A stretch of DNA of 22,940 bases from an uncultured Lachnospiraceae bacterium (GCA_910585625.1 CAJUFQ010000029.1:22519-45458), one strand, 5' to 3'. Positions 1-7,257 are shown, counted from the stretch's first letter. The notes: generated from the sequence alone by a model not told the origin. A program made the numbers and translations.

Positions 1-37
1 TTGTTATTGCGCTGCTTTTTGCGCATAAAGGTATGCC

Positions 38-295
38 TTATTTCAATGGCTGTACGAATAATAAGAGGATTGCTACCAGCAAACCATACAAACCTGTCGT
101 CTCTGCTACCGCCTGACCCAAAAGCATCGTGGAAGTAATGTCAGATTTTGCGCCAGGGTTCCTTCCTACTGCTGATGCTGCATGTCCTGCTGCAATACCC
201 TGTCCAATACCAGGTCCGATACCTGCGATAACCGCAAGACCTGCGCCGATTGCTGAACAAGCTCTAATTAATTCTGCTCCTGTAATGTTATCCAT
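38..295 (-). CDS. atpE: F-type ATP synthase subunit c (probable Na+-binding ring subunit)
   Basis: An 85-residue two-helix hairpin protein that forms the rotating membrane ring of F0. The N-terminal helix carries the Gly/Ala-rich segment around GPGIGQG (28-33). A polar loop RNPGAKSD (45-52) contacts the central stalk. The C-terminal helix carries the ion-binding glutamate E65 in GQAVAETTGLY (60-70). Residues Q32, V63, E65, T66, T67 and Y70 fall at the positions that bind Na+ in the Ilyobacter tartaricus c-ring (there Ser at 66), so Na+ coupling is likely; this is inference from aligned residues. The ATG has an AAGGAGGA site six bases upstream. It lies 129 bases after atpB, an unusually long gap for this operon. 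The 37 bases to its left hold no visible gene; atpF presumably follows outside the window. Confidence 0.97.
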   Translation of the reverse strand: MDNITGAELIRACSAIGAGLAVIAGIGPGIGQGIAAGHAASAVGRNPGAKSDITSTMLLGQAVAETTGLYGLLVAILLLFVQPLK

Positions 296-424
296 AGATA
301 ATTCCTCCTTGCATTTTCAAAAAATAAAAGTCATATAATCCCGGATTCTTGTCCGATGGCTTTCCCATAATTTTAACCTGGCTGGGAAATACGCCAGCAT
401 TTGTCAGGCAAAGCCTGAGAAATC
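296..424 (-). promoter_or_regulatory. Hairpin-rich spacer between atpB and atpE
   Basis: This spacer is long compared with the rest of the operon. Read on the minus strand it holds successive small inverted repeats: TCAGGC/GCCTGA (413-418 with 404-409, three-base loop), GCTGG/CCAGC (394-398 with 381-385) and a weaker CGGA/TCCG. None has a following T-run, so these are not evident terminators. The c subunit is needed in many more copies than a, so this spacer may set atpE expression through RNA processing or stability; that role is inferred. Confidence 0.4.
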
Positions 425-1159
425 CTACTCTTCTTCGCCAATAGCGTTGCTGATATAGGTCATAGTCAGCATACAGAACACATAGGTCTGGATGCAGCCG
501 GAAAAAATGTCAAAATATGCATGCAATGCACCCGGCCAGAAGTATGCGATCTTGGACAGCAACGCATAAATCAGCGCCATGATAATCGTTCCTGACAATA
601 TATTTGCGAAAAGACGCAATGACAGGGAAACCGGCACTGCAAGCTCGCTGATTACGTTAATGGGGAACCAGATGGGCAGCCATGGCGGCAGCGGTGAACA
701 CATATCAACCCAGATTTCTTTCGGCTTCTGGTATTTAAACTGATTGAAATGAATCAGGATAAAACTCAGCAACGCCAGCGGCAATGTCACACCGTAATCC
801 GCAGTAGGCGGACGCAAGCCAAACAGCCCTGAAATATTGGAAAACAAAATAAAAATAAATATGGTCCCAATATAATTAACAAACTTGTCTCCGCTTTTAC
901 CCATAACGCCGTGAACCATCTTGTCAAGCATTTCCACAATCAGCTCCACCACATTCTGAAAACCGCTCGGTACTTCCGACGCATGCTTCATAGCCCTGTT
1001 TGCCGCAATGGAAAATATAGTCAATACCACCATGACAATCAAAAGGCTTACATGGGTTGTCGTAATCCAAAAGGTCTGTCCGAACAATTCATAGGAAAAA
1101 AGTCCTTTTACCATAATATCAATATCCGGACCGGAAGACAATAAAATCGCATCCTGCAC
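425..1159 (-). CDS. atpB: F-type ATP synthase subunit a
   Basis: A 244-residue polytopic membrane protein that forms the ion half-channels of F0 beside the c-ring. The hallmark is SLSLRLFANILSG, with the essential stator arginine at R182 (the counterpart of E. coli Arg210). Hydrophobic helices are visible near 35-52, 98-115, 125-137, 165-195, 190-205 and 215-240. The start is GTG at 1157-1159 with a strong AAGGAGGT six bases upstream; no in-frame ATG occurs until M16. The gene lies 37 bases after atpI and is the first universally conserved F0 gene of this operon. Length and motif are normal for the family. Confidence 0.97.
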   Translation of the reverse strand: MQDAILLSSGPDIDIMVKGLFSYELFGQTFWITTTHVSLLIVMVVLTIFSIAANRAMKHASEVPSGFQNVVELIVEMLDKMVHGVMGKSGDKFVNYIGTIFIFILFSNISGLFGLRPPTADYGVTLPLALLSFILIHFNQFKYQKPKEIWVDMCSPLPPWLPIWFPINVISELAVPVSLSLRLFANILSGTIIMALIYALLSKIAYFWPGALHAYFDIFSGCIQTYVFCMLTMTYISNAIGEEE

Positions 1160-1196
1160 TCTCTCACCTCCTTACAATATATTTTATTTATATTCA

Positions 1197-1640
1197 TCAA
1201 TCTGAATTTACAGATGATTTATCAAGATTACCAGGTGTCTCTGCACCTTCCTTCGGCGGATGCATGATGACTTTTTGGAATATAGGCTGTAGATAAGCCG
1301 ATATTTTCAATCCCATCACACCCACAAACATGACAAGCGGATCCGCCAGCCCAAAATATCCGGCTCCCGCAAAAACACCGACAACAACCGCATAACGCAG
1401 TACCGACCAAAAACCCGTGCGCACTGCCCTCCCTCCAGAGGCCATCATGTCCACGGAATCCAGAATCACCACTGCCATATTGACAGCCATTCCCATTGCC
1501 AGCAGAATTCCCATCCACAGCCCTGCCGTGTACCGGAACTTATCATTTACAAACCACATGCCGGTAAGCTGCAGAACTACCCCATATAGCATGATTCCGG
1601 CAAGAAGCCCCGGAAGCGCCGGATTAATCCTTTTCAGCAT
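1197..1640 (-). CDS. atpI: ATP synthase subunit I-like membrane protein
   Basis: A 147-residue protein with four predicted membrane helices (about 8-27, 38-62, 82-99, 104-120) and a short charged tail. Position directly before atpB, size and topology match the ATP-synt_I family, whose members help c-ring assembly or stability in some bacteria. The sequence itself is weakly conserved, so the name rests mostly on context. The reading frame stays open further upstream, but the ATG at 1638-1640 is chosen because a GGAAAGGG site precedes it. This start overlaps the end of the preceding gene by 17 bases, which suggests translational coupling. Confidence 0.75.
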   Translation of the reverse strand: MLKRINPALPGLLAGIMLYGVVLQLTGMWFVNDKFRYTAGLWMGILLAMGMAVNMAVVILDSVDMMASGGRAVRTGFWSVLRYAVVVGVFAGAGYFGLADPLVMFVGVMGLKISAYLQPIFQKVIMHPPKEGAETPGNLDKSSVNSD

Positions 1641-1944
1641 GATTTTCGTCCCTTTCCTTATCGTTATGCATCTGGGCGTCCCCATAAGAGCTTTCCCTAT
1701 GGCTGGTACTCCCCCTGCGCCTGGAAGGGCTTTCCTGGGAGTAAATTTTCTTTGCCATAATAAAAATATTGCGAAATCCCGCAAGAGCGCCTACAAGAAA
1801 TAATGGTATTACAATCCACTCAGCTGAGAATCTTTTCCCAAGAAAAATACCTGCAATCGTACATAAAAAAATAGGCACCAGCATGTTAATCCCAAACTGC
1901 GTAATCAGGGTCAACGAACGGTATACGCTTTTGTCATATCTCAC
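1624..1944 (-). CDS. atpZ: AtpZ/AtpI-family F0F1-associated membrane protein
   Basis: A roughly 106-residue protein with two membrane helices. The pattern LTLITQFGINMLVPIFL, then a GIFLG turn and LVGALAGFRNIFIMAKK, is typical of the AtpZ family. The family sits first in many Firmicute atp operons and has been linked to divalent-cation handling or synthase assembly. The tail is hydrophilic and rich in Arg/Ser/Glu. The start is uncertain. GTG at 1942-1944 lies eight bases after GGGAGG and is preferred; an upstream GTG at 1951-1953 abuts the ribosome site with no spacing. It is the first gene after the promoter at 2008-2036. Confidence 0.8.
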   Translation of the reverse strand: MRYDKSVYRSLTLITQFGINMLVPIFLCTIAGIFLGKRFSAEWIVIPLFLVGALAGFRNIFIMAKKIYSQESPSRRRGSTSHRESSYGDAQMHNDKERDENHAEKD

Positions 1945-2007
1945 ATGAGGCACCTCCCAGCCAATAATCCACAGGCAAAATATACAAATTTACCCGCTAT
2001 AAAGAAC

Positions 2008-2036
2008 ATTATATCTATTTCTTCCACAAATGTCCA
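2008..2036 (-). promoter_or_regulatory. Sigma-A promoter of the atp operon
   Basis: On the minus strand TGGACA (2031-2036), a 17-base spacer and a perfect TATAAT (2008-2013) lie about 65 bases before the atpZ start. Transcription would begin near 2001. The promoter separates the ATP synthase genes from the nucleotide-metabolism genes upstream, although read-through from comEB is possible because no strong terminator is visible in 2037-2089. Confidence 0.75.
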
Positions 2037-2089
2037 TTCATATCAAAAGATTTTTTTGAATGATATCATCTGCACATGCCTCCAAGGAC

Positions 2090-2575
2090 TCACAGATGTA
2101 TCTCAATTTCGCGCCCCGTATGGCTGTACTGATAATAACGTACTCCGGCAGCGTCCATCATCCGTTTAGAGGCTATGACGGACGGCGTGCCCTTGTATTT
2201 GTCACTGTCGTAAACCACCGTCTTAATCCCTGCCTGAATAATCGCTTTGGCGCATTCATTGCAGGGAAACAGCGAAACATAAAGCTTTGCCCCTGCCAAG
2301 CTGCCGCCCTGGTAATTCAGAATGGCATTCAGTTCGCTGTGCGTCGTATACAAGTACTTATTTTCCAACGGATCCCCTTCGCCATTCCACGGAAATTCAT
2401 CATCGGAACACCCCATAGGAAACCCATTATATCCCATCGATAATATTTTGTTGTCCTCGCTGACAATGCAGGCGCCCACCTGAGTATTCGGGTCTTTGGA
2501 ACGCATTGCCGACAACATTGCGACCCCCATAAAATATTCATCCCATGTAATATAATCCTGCCTCTTACTGCCCAT
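2090..2575 (-). CDS. comEB: dCMP deaminase (ComEB family)
   Basis: A 161-residue cytidine/deoxycytidylate deaminase that converts dCMP to dUMP for thymidylate synthesis. The zinc site is clear: H79-S-E81, with the proton-shuttling glutamate, and P104-C105-N-E-C108. The segment near 49-62 (GYNGFPMGCSDDE) and the insert before the HSE motif are typical of dCMP deaminases rather than tRNA or cytidine deaminases. The ATG follows AAAGGGG. The gene lies 15 bases after upp, so the two pyrimidine genes are co-transcribed. Confidence 0.93.
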   Translation of the reverse strand: MGSKRQDYITWDEYFMGVAMLSAMRSKDPNTQVGACIVSEDNKILSMGYNGFPMGCSDDEFPWNGEGDPLENKYLYTTHSELNAILNYQGGSLAGAKLYVSLFPCNECAKAIIQAGIKTVVYDSDKYKGTPSVIASKRMMDAAGVRYYQYSHTGREIEIHL

Positions 2576-2590
2576 CTCTAGCCCCTTTCC

Positions 2591-3220
2591 TTATTTCGTG
2601 CCAAAAATGCGGTCCCCCGCATCGCCCAGCCCCGGGACGATATAGCCATGGTCATTCAGTTTCTCATCCAGGGCGCCGATATAGATATCCACATCCGGGT
2701 GCGCCTGCCTTAAAGTCGCCACGCCTTCTGGCGCAGCTATGATACACATGAAATGTATATTCTTCACGCCTTTGTTTTTCAGCATATGGATTGCTTCTGC
2801 CGCAGAACCTCCGGTTGCCAGCATTGGATCCACCACAAACGCTTCGCGCTCTGCGCAGTCTTCCGGCAGCTTACAGTAATATTCTACCGGCTCTAAAGTC
2901 TTTGGGTCGCGGTATAAACCGATATGGCCTACCTTTGCCGCAGGGATAATTGTCAGCACGCCGTCCACCATGCCAAGCCCCGCCCGAAGGATGGGGATAA
3001 CGGCGAGCTTTTTCCCTTTCAGTTCCTTAACTGTAGCCGCACAGATAGGGGTTTCAATTTCTATATCCATAAGCTCTAATTCCCGGGTCGCCTCGTAACA
3101 CATAAGCATTGCGATCTCACCGATGATATTCCTGAAATCCTTGGAACCTGTTGTCGTCCTTCGTATCCAGCCGATTTTATGCTGGATCAGCGGATGCTCC
3201 ATAACAGTAATTTTTGCCAT
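2591..3220 (-). CDS. upp: Uracil phosphoribosyltransferase
   Basis: A 209-residue cytosolic salvage enzyme making UMP from uracil and PRPP. The PRPP loop is VDPMLATGGSA (130-140). The conserved ILRAGLGMVDG lies at 77-87, and the uracil-binding C-terminal stretch is GLGDAGDRIFGTK. Length equals the family norm. The frame is open ten codons further upstream, but the ATG at 3218-3220 has GGAGGA at the right distance and matches the family N-terminus MAKITVMEHPL. It lies 16 bases after the phosphatase-like gene. The placement upstream of the ATP synthase operon is a conserved Firmicute arrangement. Confidence 0.97.
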   Translation of the reverse strand: MAKITVMEHPLIQHKIGWIRRTTTGSKDFRNIIGEIAMLMCYEATRELELMDIEIETPICAATVKELKGKKLAVIPILRAGLGMVDGVLTIIPAAKVGHIGLYRDPKTLEPVEYYCKLPEDCAEREAFVVDPMLATGGSAAEAIHMLKNKGVKNIHFMCIIAAPEGVATLRQAHPDVDIYIGALDEKLNDHGYIVPGLGDAGDRIFGTK

Positions 3221-3236
3221 GCTATCTCCTCCGTTC

Positions 3237-3695
3237 CTATTCCGCTTCATTCAGAAGGCTCACTAACTTCTGTACGGTTTTATTCATTGTCTCATAGCAC
3301 AAGCCATAAGCCTGCAGCGCCCCGCCATAAGGATTCAGAATCTCCAGCTCATCCCCCACCAGCTCTGTCAGCACCTCTACATCTGCCTGGACAGCTTCCT
3401 CAAAGTCCTGCAGGATTTTTTCTTTCTGCGCTGCTTCAAAAGTAAGTATCAAATTATCCGGGGACAAATCTTCCCCCTCAAGCTGGCTAGACATCATTTC
3501 CGGCATATTGATGCCGTTACTGATTAAGACTGCTTCTGCTTTTTGGTTCAGAGGTTCCGGGAATAGCACTACCAAGCCTCTGCTCTCAATCTGAAGCGGA
3601 TATTTTACTGTATATTCTTTCATAATGGCTTCCGCCATAGGTGCCCGGCTTGTCCCGCTGTCACACACAAAGATGACTTTTTTATACTGTTTCAT
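3237..3695 (-). CDS. Low-molecular-weight protein phosphatase family protein (YwlE-like, altered active site)
   Basis: A 152-residue protein of the low-molecular-weight tyrosine/arginine phosphatase fold. The P-loop CX5R is present as C11-DSGTS-R17, followed by APMAE. T15 aligns with the Thr that gives Bacillus YwlE its arginine-phosphatase preference. Two usual residues are missing: the P-loop Asn is Gly (G14), and the DPYGG general-acid Asp is Asn (N121 in ILNPYGGALQAY). It lies 18 bases after sua5, the same pairing as ywlC/ywlE in Bacillus subtilis. It may be a slow or substrate-shifted phosphatase, or a binding protein. The family call is firm; the activity is not. Confidence 0.85.
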   Translation of the reverse strand: MKQYKKVIFVCDSGTSRAPMAEAIMKEYTVKYPLQIESRGLVVLFPEPLNQKAEAVLISNGINMPEMMSSQLEGEDLSPDNLILTFEAAQKEKILQDFEEAVQADVEVLTELVGDELEILNPYGGALQAYGLCYETMNKTVQKLVSLLNEAE

Positions 3696-3713
3696 TTTGC
3701 TGCCTCCATCTTC

Positions 3714-4769
3714 CTACACTTCAATCACCTGATGCCCGGCCGCCTTCAGCATACGGTTCATGATTGCCGGTCCAATCCTGGGCGTGGAAAAGCTCTCAGA
3801 ATATATGATATCCACATCTTTCTGGTCAAATTCCCTTAATATTCCATACAAATGCCTTGCTATCGTATCCTCATCGCTTCTGGCACCAATGCTTTTGACG
3901 ATTCCGTAGCGATAGCTGCTACAGCTTTCATCCGTTCCGATTACCCCCACGGCCTTCCCGGATAAAGCAGCTTCCCTTGCCAGGTCATTAATTGTTTGCT
4001 GTACCTTCTCCTGCGCCCCATTTACCAGAATAAGCTCTGCCTTGGGCGCATAATGTTTGTATTTCATCCCCGGCGCTTTCGGACGTGTGCCGGAATTCTC
4101 TTCCGCAAGCCCGGGATCGATTTTTATTTCCCCAATTACTTTTTTTATCATATCCGGCGTGATATACCCGGGCCTTAATACCATAGGTATTTTCTCTGAA
4201 AAATCCACGATTGTAGATTCTATGCCGATACCCACCGCACCGCTGTCCAAAATCATCGGAATCCGCCCGTTCATATCCTGGGCTACATGCTCTGCCAGCG
4301 TAGGGCTTGGCTTTCCCGAAGTATTTGCGCTGGGAGCCGCTATATAACCGCCTGCCGCCTGAATCAGTGACAGCGCAACCGGATGTCCCGGCATACGGAC
4401 AGCCACGGTCGCAAGTCCCCCGGTTGTCTCCAAGGGGACATTCCCTCGTTTCTCAAATATCATAGTCAGCGGCCCTGGCCAGAATTGCTCCGCCATCTTC
4501 CTTGCGCCCGCCGGCACGCGCGCAGCAATTTTCTCCAAATCTTCCATGCATGAGATATGAACGATTAACGGGTTATCGGACGGACGCCCTTTCGCCTGAT
4601 AGATTTTCGCAGAGGCCGCAGGGTTCAAAGCATCTGCCCCCAGCCCATATACCGTCTCTGTCGGGAACGCCACCAGGCCTCCCTCCCTGAGAATTCGGGC
4701 TGCCGCCTCTATCTTCTGCCTGTTTTTGCTGTCTTCGCCTTCTATAATCTTTGCAATAACTGTCTCCAT
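3714..4769 (-). CDS. sua5: L-threonylcarbamoyladenylate synthase (Sua5 type)
   Basis: A 351-residue cytosolic enzyme that makes threonylcarbamoyl-AMP from Thr, bicarbonate and ATP for the t6A37 modification of ANN-decoding tRNAs. The N-terminal YrdC domain (about 15-205) shows FPTETVYGLGA (35-45), the KGRPSDNPL loop (60-68) and PSANTSGKPSPT (146-157). A linker with GMKYKHYAPKAEL leads to the C-terminal Sua5 domain (about 235-351), so this is the two-domain form rather than short TsaC. The ribosome site before the ATG is weak. It heads the run sua5 - phosphatase - upp - comEB, behind the promoter and leader at 4770-4975. Confidence 0.95.
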   Translation of the reverse strand: METVIAKIIEGEDSKNRQKIEAAARILREGGLVAFPTETVYGLGADALNPAASAKIYQAKGRPSDNPLIVHISCMEDLEKIAARVPAGARKMAEQFWPGPLTMIFEKRGNVPLETTGGLATVAVRMPGHPVALSLIQAAGGYIAAPSANTSGKPSPTLAEHVAQDMNGRIPMILDSGAVGIGIESTIVDFSEKIPMVLRPGYITPDMIKKVIGEIKIDPGLAEENSGTRPKAPGMKYKHYAPKAELILVNGAQEKVQQTINDLAREAALSGKAVGVIGTDESCSSYRYGIVKSIGARSDEDTIARHLYGILREFDQKDVDIIYSESFSTPRIGPAIMNRMLKAAGHQVIEV

Positions 4770-4840
4770 CGCAAGTGTCCTGCTTCCTTTCGCATGGGTG
4801 TGTATGCCATTTTTGCCCTAAATTTCAGGAATACATATTC

Positions 4841-4864
4841 ACGCTTTCGCGCAAGGTCTTTCCT
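4841..4864 (-). repeat. Leader motif AGGAAAGACCTTG plus small hairpin, copy 1
   Basis: Read on the minus strand, the 13-base word AGGAAAGACCTTG (4852-4864) is followed at once by CGC-GAAA-GCG, a GNRA-capped mini-hairpin. The same word, followed by ACGC-TAAA-GCGT, recurs at 22806-22832. In both places a larger hairpin precedes the word by a few bases. Here it sits in the untranslated leader of sua5. Confidence 0.6.
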
Positions 4865-4871
4865 CACAGAA

Positions 4872-4915
4872 AAGGAAACAGCTGCTTCCATGCAAGCATG
4901 AGCAACTGTTTCCTT
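4872..4915 (-). terminator. Leader hairpin with short T-run upstream of sua5
   Basis: AAGGAAACAG and CTGTTTCCTT form a ten-pair stem, then one mismatch, then TGCT/AGCA and an inner ATGC/GCAT. On the minus strand it is followed by TTCTGTG, so the run of Ts is short and partly in the stem. It could end transcripts from cwlD (146 bases upstream), or act as an attenuator or processing site in the sua5 leader, because a promoter lies just before it. Confidence 0.5.
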
Positions 4916-4947
4916 CTGGTCTTGGCACTGCTCGTAGCTATATGTAC

Positions 4948-4975
4948 ATTATAACATATTACCAAAAGTTGACAA
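4948..4975 (-). promoter_or_regulatory. Sigma-A promoter driving the sua5-upp-comEB run
   Basis: On the minus strand TTGTCA (4970-4975), a 16-base spacer and TATAAT (4948-4953) with an upstream TG (TGtTATAAT) form a near-consensus extended promoter. Transcription from about 4941 would give a leader of some 170 bases before the sua5 ATG, carrying the hairpin at 4872-4915 and the motif at 4841-4864. Confidence 0.75.
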
Positions 4976-5060
4976 CTACTACATATGGTGGTATACCCGC
5001 CTTCCTCACCTACGCGGCAAGGTACGCTGTTGCCATTCCAGACCTCAGTATGAAATTAAA

Positions 5061-5789
5061 TTATTGCTGTTTCACCTCTGTTTTTCCCATTTTCCCGCCT
5101 GTGCCAGTCTGTCCAAGGCATTCCAGGACACCGCATTTTACCGCCTCGGCCACCTTCTTTTGGTATTCTTCTGTATTGAGGAGATCCGCTTCCTCTGAAT
5201 TGCTGAGAAACCCGCATTCTACAATGACAGTGGGAGATGGGGTTTTCTTTAAGAGGTAATAGCTCTCGTTCGCTTTTGCCTGCCGATGGTTCTGGGGATC
5301 GAGCTGCTTCACCAAAGTCTGCTGCAGCGTCTCCGCCAATTTTTTCCCTTCCTGGGACTGCCCATAGTAAAAGACCTGCGCTCCTTTTACCGATTCATCC
5401 GGATAGCTGTTCTGATGGATGCTGACAGTAAACACCGGATCTGCCTTGGTTATGATTTCACAGCGTTTACGCATATCTTCTACTTTTTTATTATTGGACG
5501 ATTTATGGTAAAGTCCTCCGTCGTCCTTTCGGGTCATTACCACTTTCACGCCTTCTTTTTCCAGCAGCTTCTCCAGCTCCTTGGCAATTTTTAGGTTGAC
5601 CTCTTTCTCTTTCACATCATTGATGCCGATTTTGCCGGGATCGTCACCCCCATGTCCTGCATCAATCACGATACACACTTCGCCTTTCTGGGTTTTGAGG
5701 CTGTCTACCATGTAAGCCCCCTCCCTTGCAAACAGGCACGCGCCCAAAAGCAGCAAAACTGCCATTACCACCTCTATCCTTTTTTTCAT
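5061..5789 (-). CDS. cwlD: N-acetylmuramoyl-L-alanine amidase, CwlD-like (Amidase_3)
   Basis: A 242-residue secreted or membrane-anchored zinc amidase that cuts the MurNAc-L-Ala bond. An N-terminal hydrophobic segment (about 7-22) is followed by the Amidase_3 domain (38-232). Zinc ligands are H46 (DAGHGG), E63 (KEKEVN) and H125 (SIHQNS); catalytic E191 sits in VECGFLSN. Size and single-domain layout match CwlD, which with PdaA makes muramic-delta-lactam in the spore cortex. The symbol is by similarity; other short amidases share the fold. The Lys/Gln/Gly-rich last 15 residues are not part of the domain. It is preceded by a gap of 113 bases and looks monocistronic. Confidence 0.88.
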   Translation of the reverse strand: MKKRIEVVMAVLLLLGACLFAREGAYMVDSLKTQKGEVCIVIDAGHGGDDPGKIGINDVKEKEVNLKIAKELEKLLEKEGVKVVMTRKDDGGLYHKSSNNKKVEDMRKRCEIITKADPVFTVSIHQNSYPDESVKGAQVFYYGQSQEGKKLAETLQQTLVKQLDPQNHRQAKANESYYLLKKTPSPTVIVECGFLSNSEEADLLNTEEYQKKVAEAVKCGVLECLGQTGTGGKMGKTEVKQQ

Positions 5790-5902
5790 AAGTCCCTACC
5801 TGGCTATCTTTCTTTACAGAATATGATGGCAATTTGGACACTAGTACTGCAAAATATAAATTATTTCCAACATGGGCTTTTCCTCTTTCTGCCGTTACCA
5901 AA

Positions 5903-7135
5903 CTATTCTATCTCCATCGCCGAGTCCCGCTTATAATCTGTATAGAAGCTTCCGCTTGGTTCCACCATGGTCACAACCTCCAGGCAGGCGTCTGTATCGG
6001 TAATGACATCCCCTTCTTCCACAAGCCACTCAAAACGCACTGCATCCGTATCTTTCGAGTAACCATATTCCTCCCTGTCCTGGTTTTCCGGCACACACTT
6101 ATAATACAGTTTCTTACAGTCTCCCTTGTCTTCCACCACGGAAATGTCATAGACGTCGTGCTTTTTCAGCCAGGTTCCCAAATCTTCTGCAAGGAATGTC
6201 CCGTCGCCTTTTAGTTCCGTGACAATTTTCTTTACCCCGAAATTGTCAAAATCAAGGAACAGGCCATTCTTCCGTACATGATACTCCCTCCCGCCTTCCT
6301 CTGCATCCGCTGGAACCAAAGACTCTGCCTCATTCGGAGTAACCGATGGTTCCTGCCTTTTTACATCCCCCGAATCTTCTTTCTCCTGCGGCTCGTTCAT
6401 TTCATTAATCCGCCCAATGTCATTGCCATCGACAGTCGAAAGGATTTCAGCCAGATTGGTAACTTCCTCTGCCGAAATATCATCCTGCAGGATAGATGCA
6501 TCAAAACCTGAGACGTCACTGTCAGGGGTCAACGGCCAGACGTTATCGCCAAGTACTGCAAAAAATCCGGCATCATTGGCAAGAAAAACCAACGGATTTG
6601 CAAGAGAAGTCCTTTCCTTTAATTCATTCAGCTTATGCGCCATCAGATTCTCTTCCAGCCTGGCATTGTATATACCCCCATCGTCACATATCGTCATGAC
6701 AGCTAAAATATTGCCTGCCTGCATGACCGGGAAATCATAAATATCATTGCCTCCCCCTTCTTCCTGCCATTTTAGGGGATGCCCTAAAGCGTATGTGTTA
6801 TCATATGCCCCGACGCCGTTCGAGGCAAGATATTCTGCCAAAAAACCTGGAAACTCACTCCGGGCATAATCTAATATTTCCGCAGATGCCCGCCCTGTAA
6901 CAGCAAAGCATCCTGCTTCCTCCTGCTTTTGGGGGTTCTGGTCAGATAATACTTCTGTAGAAACGTCTGCATCCAGCGATTCTTCCCCTTTTCCAGAAAG
7001 CATGATCTCGTTTTCCTTTAAATGTTCCTCTTTTGCAATCCCTGTTGCATCCATGCTTGTACTTGCATAGGATACGATTGCCCCTAGCGCCAAAATGGCT
7101 GCTGCCAAGCAGCAAATCTTCACATTATTTTTCAT
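5903..7135 (-). CDS. Secreted protein of unknown function
   Basis: I do not recognise this 410-residue protein. The ATG at 7133-7135 is chosen because AAGGAGGA stands seven bases upstream and a clean signal peptide follows (basic start, hydrophobic core to about residue 24, ending SYAS); the frame is open 40 codons further up without a credible start. The mature part is acidic and soluble-looking, with a Glu/Asp-rich linker near 255-290 that separates two probable domains. The N-terminal one has a long helix-like stretch around DYARSEFPGFLAEYLAS. The C-terminal one has alternating strand-like segments (FLDFDNFGVKKIVTEL, RFEWLVEEGDV). No lipobox, anchor or catalytic motif was seen. It lies upstream of cwlD on the same strand with a 113-base gap. 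Confidence 0.75.
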   Translation of the reverse strand: MKNNVKICCLAAAILALGAIVSYASTSMDATGIAKEEHLKENEIMLSGKGEESLDADVSTEVLSDQNPQKQEEAGCFAVTGRASAEILDYARSEFPGFLAEYLASNGVGAYDNTYALGHPLKWQEEGGGNDIYDFPVMQAGNILAVMTICDDGGIYNARLEENLMAHKLNELKERTSLANPLVFLANDAGFFAVLGDNVWPLTPDSDVSGFDASILQDDISAEEVTNLAEILSTVDGNDIGRINEMNEPQEKEDSGDVKRQEPSVTPNEAESLVPADAEEGGREYHVRKNGLFLDFDNFGVKKIVTELKGDGTFLAEDLGTWLKKHDVYDISVVEDKGDCKKLYYKCVPENQDREEYGYSKDTDAVRFEWLVEEGDVITDTDACLEVVTMVEPSGSFYTDYKRDSAMEIE

Positions 7136-7257
7136 ATGACATCCTCCTTGTCTTATCCTCTGCGGCTGATTAGTTGTTCTTTCTCCTCCCTCCCTGAAAA
7201 ATTTGCCATCTGTAAAGATAGTCGTATTTTTCTTGGACATGTCACGTTTTTTCACTC

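Noticed and set aside
1641..1784. N-terminal extension of the atpI gene to 1784
   Set aside because: It would lie almost wholly within the upstream atpZ gene and has no ribosome site. The ATG at 1640 has one and gives the family-like length.
2037..2089. Terminator after comEB (CATCTG/CAGATG pair)
   Set aside because: Only six pairs around a long loop and no T-run on the minus strand, so the evidence is too weak to list.
3221..3250. Ten-codon N-terminal extension of upp
   Set aside because: It would overlap the upstream gene's end and does not match the conserved family N-terminus; GGAGGA is placed correctly for the ATG at 3220.
4969..4997. Plus-strand promoter TTGACA-N17-TATACC
   Set aside because: The match is good, but no plus-strand gene follows; downstream are two minus-strand genes. 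The overlapping minus-strand promoter explains the sequence better.
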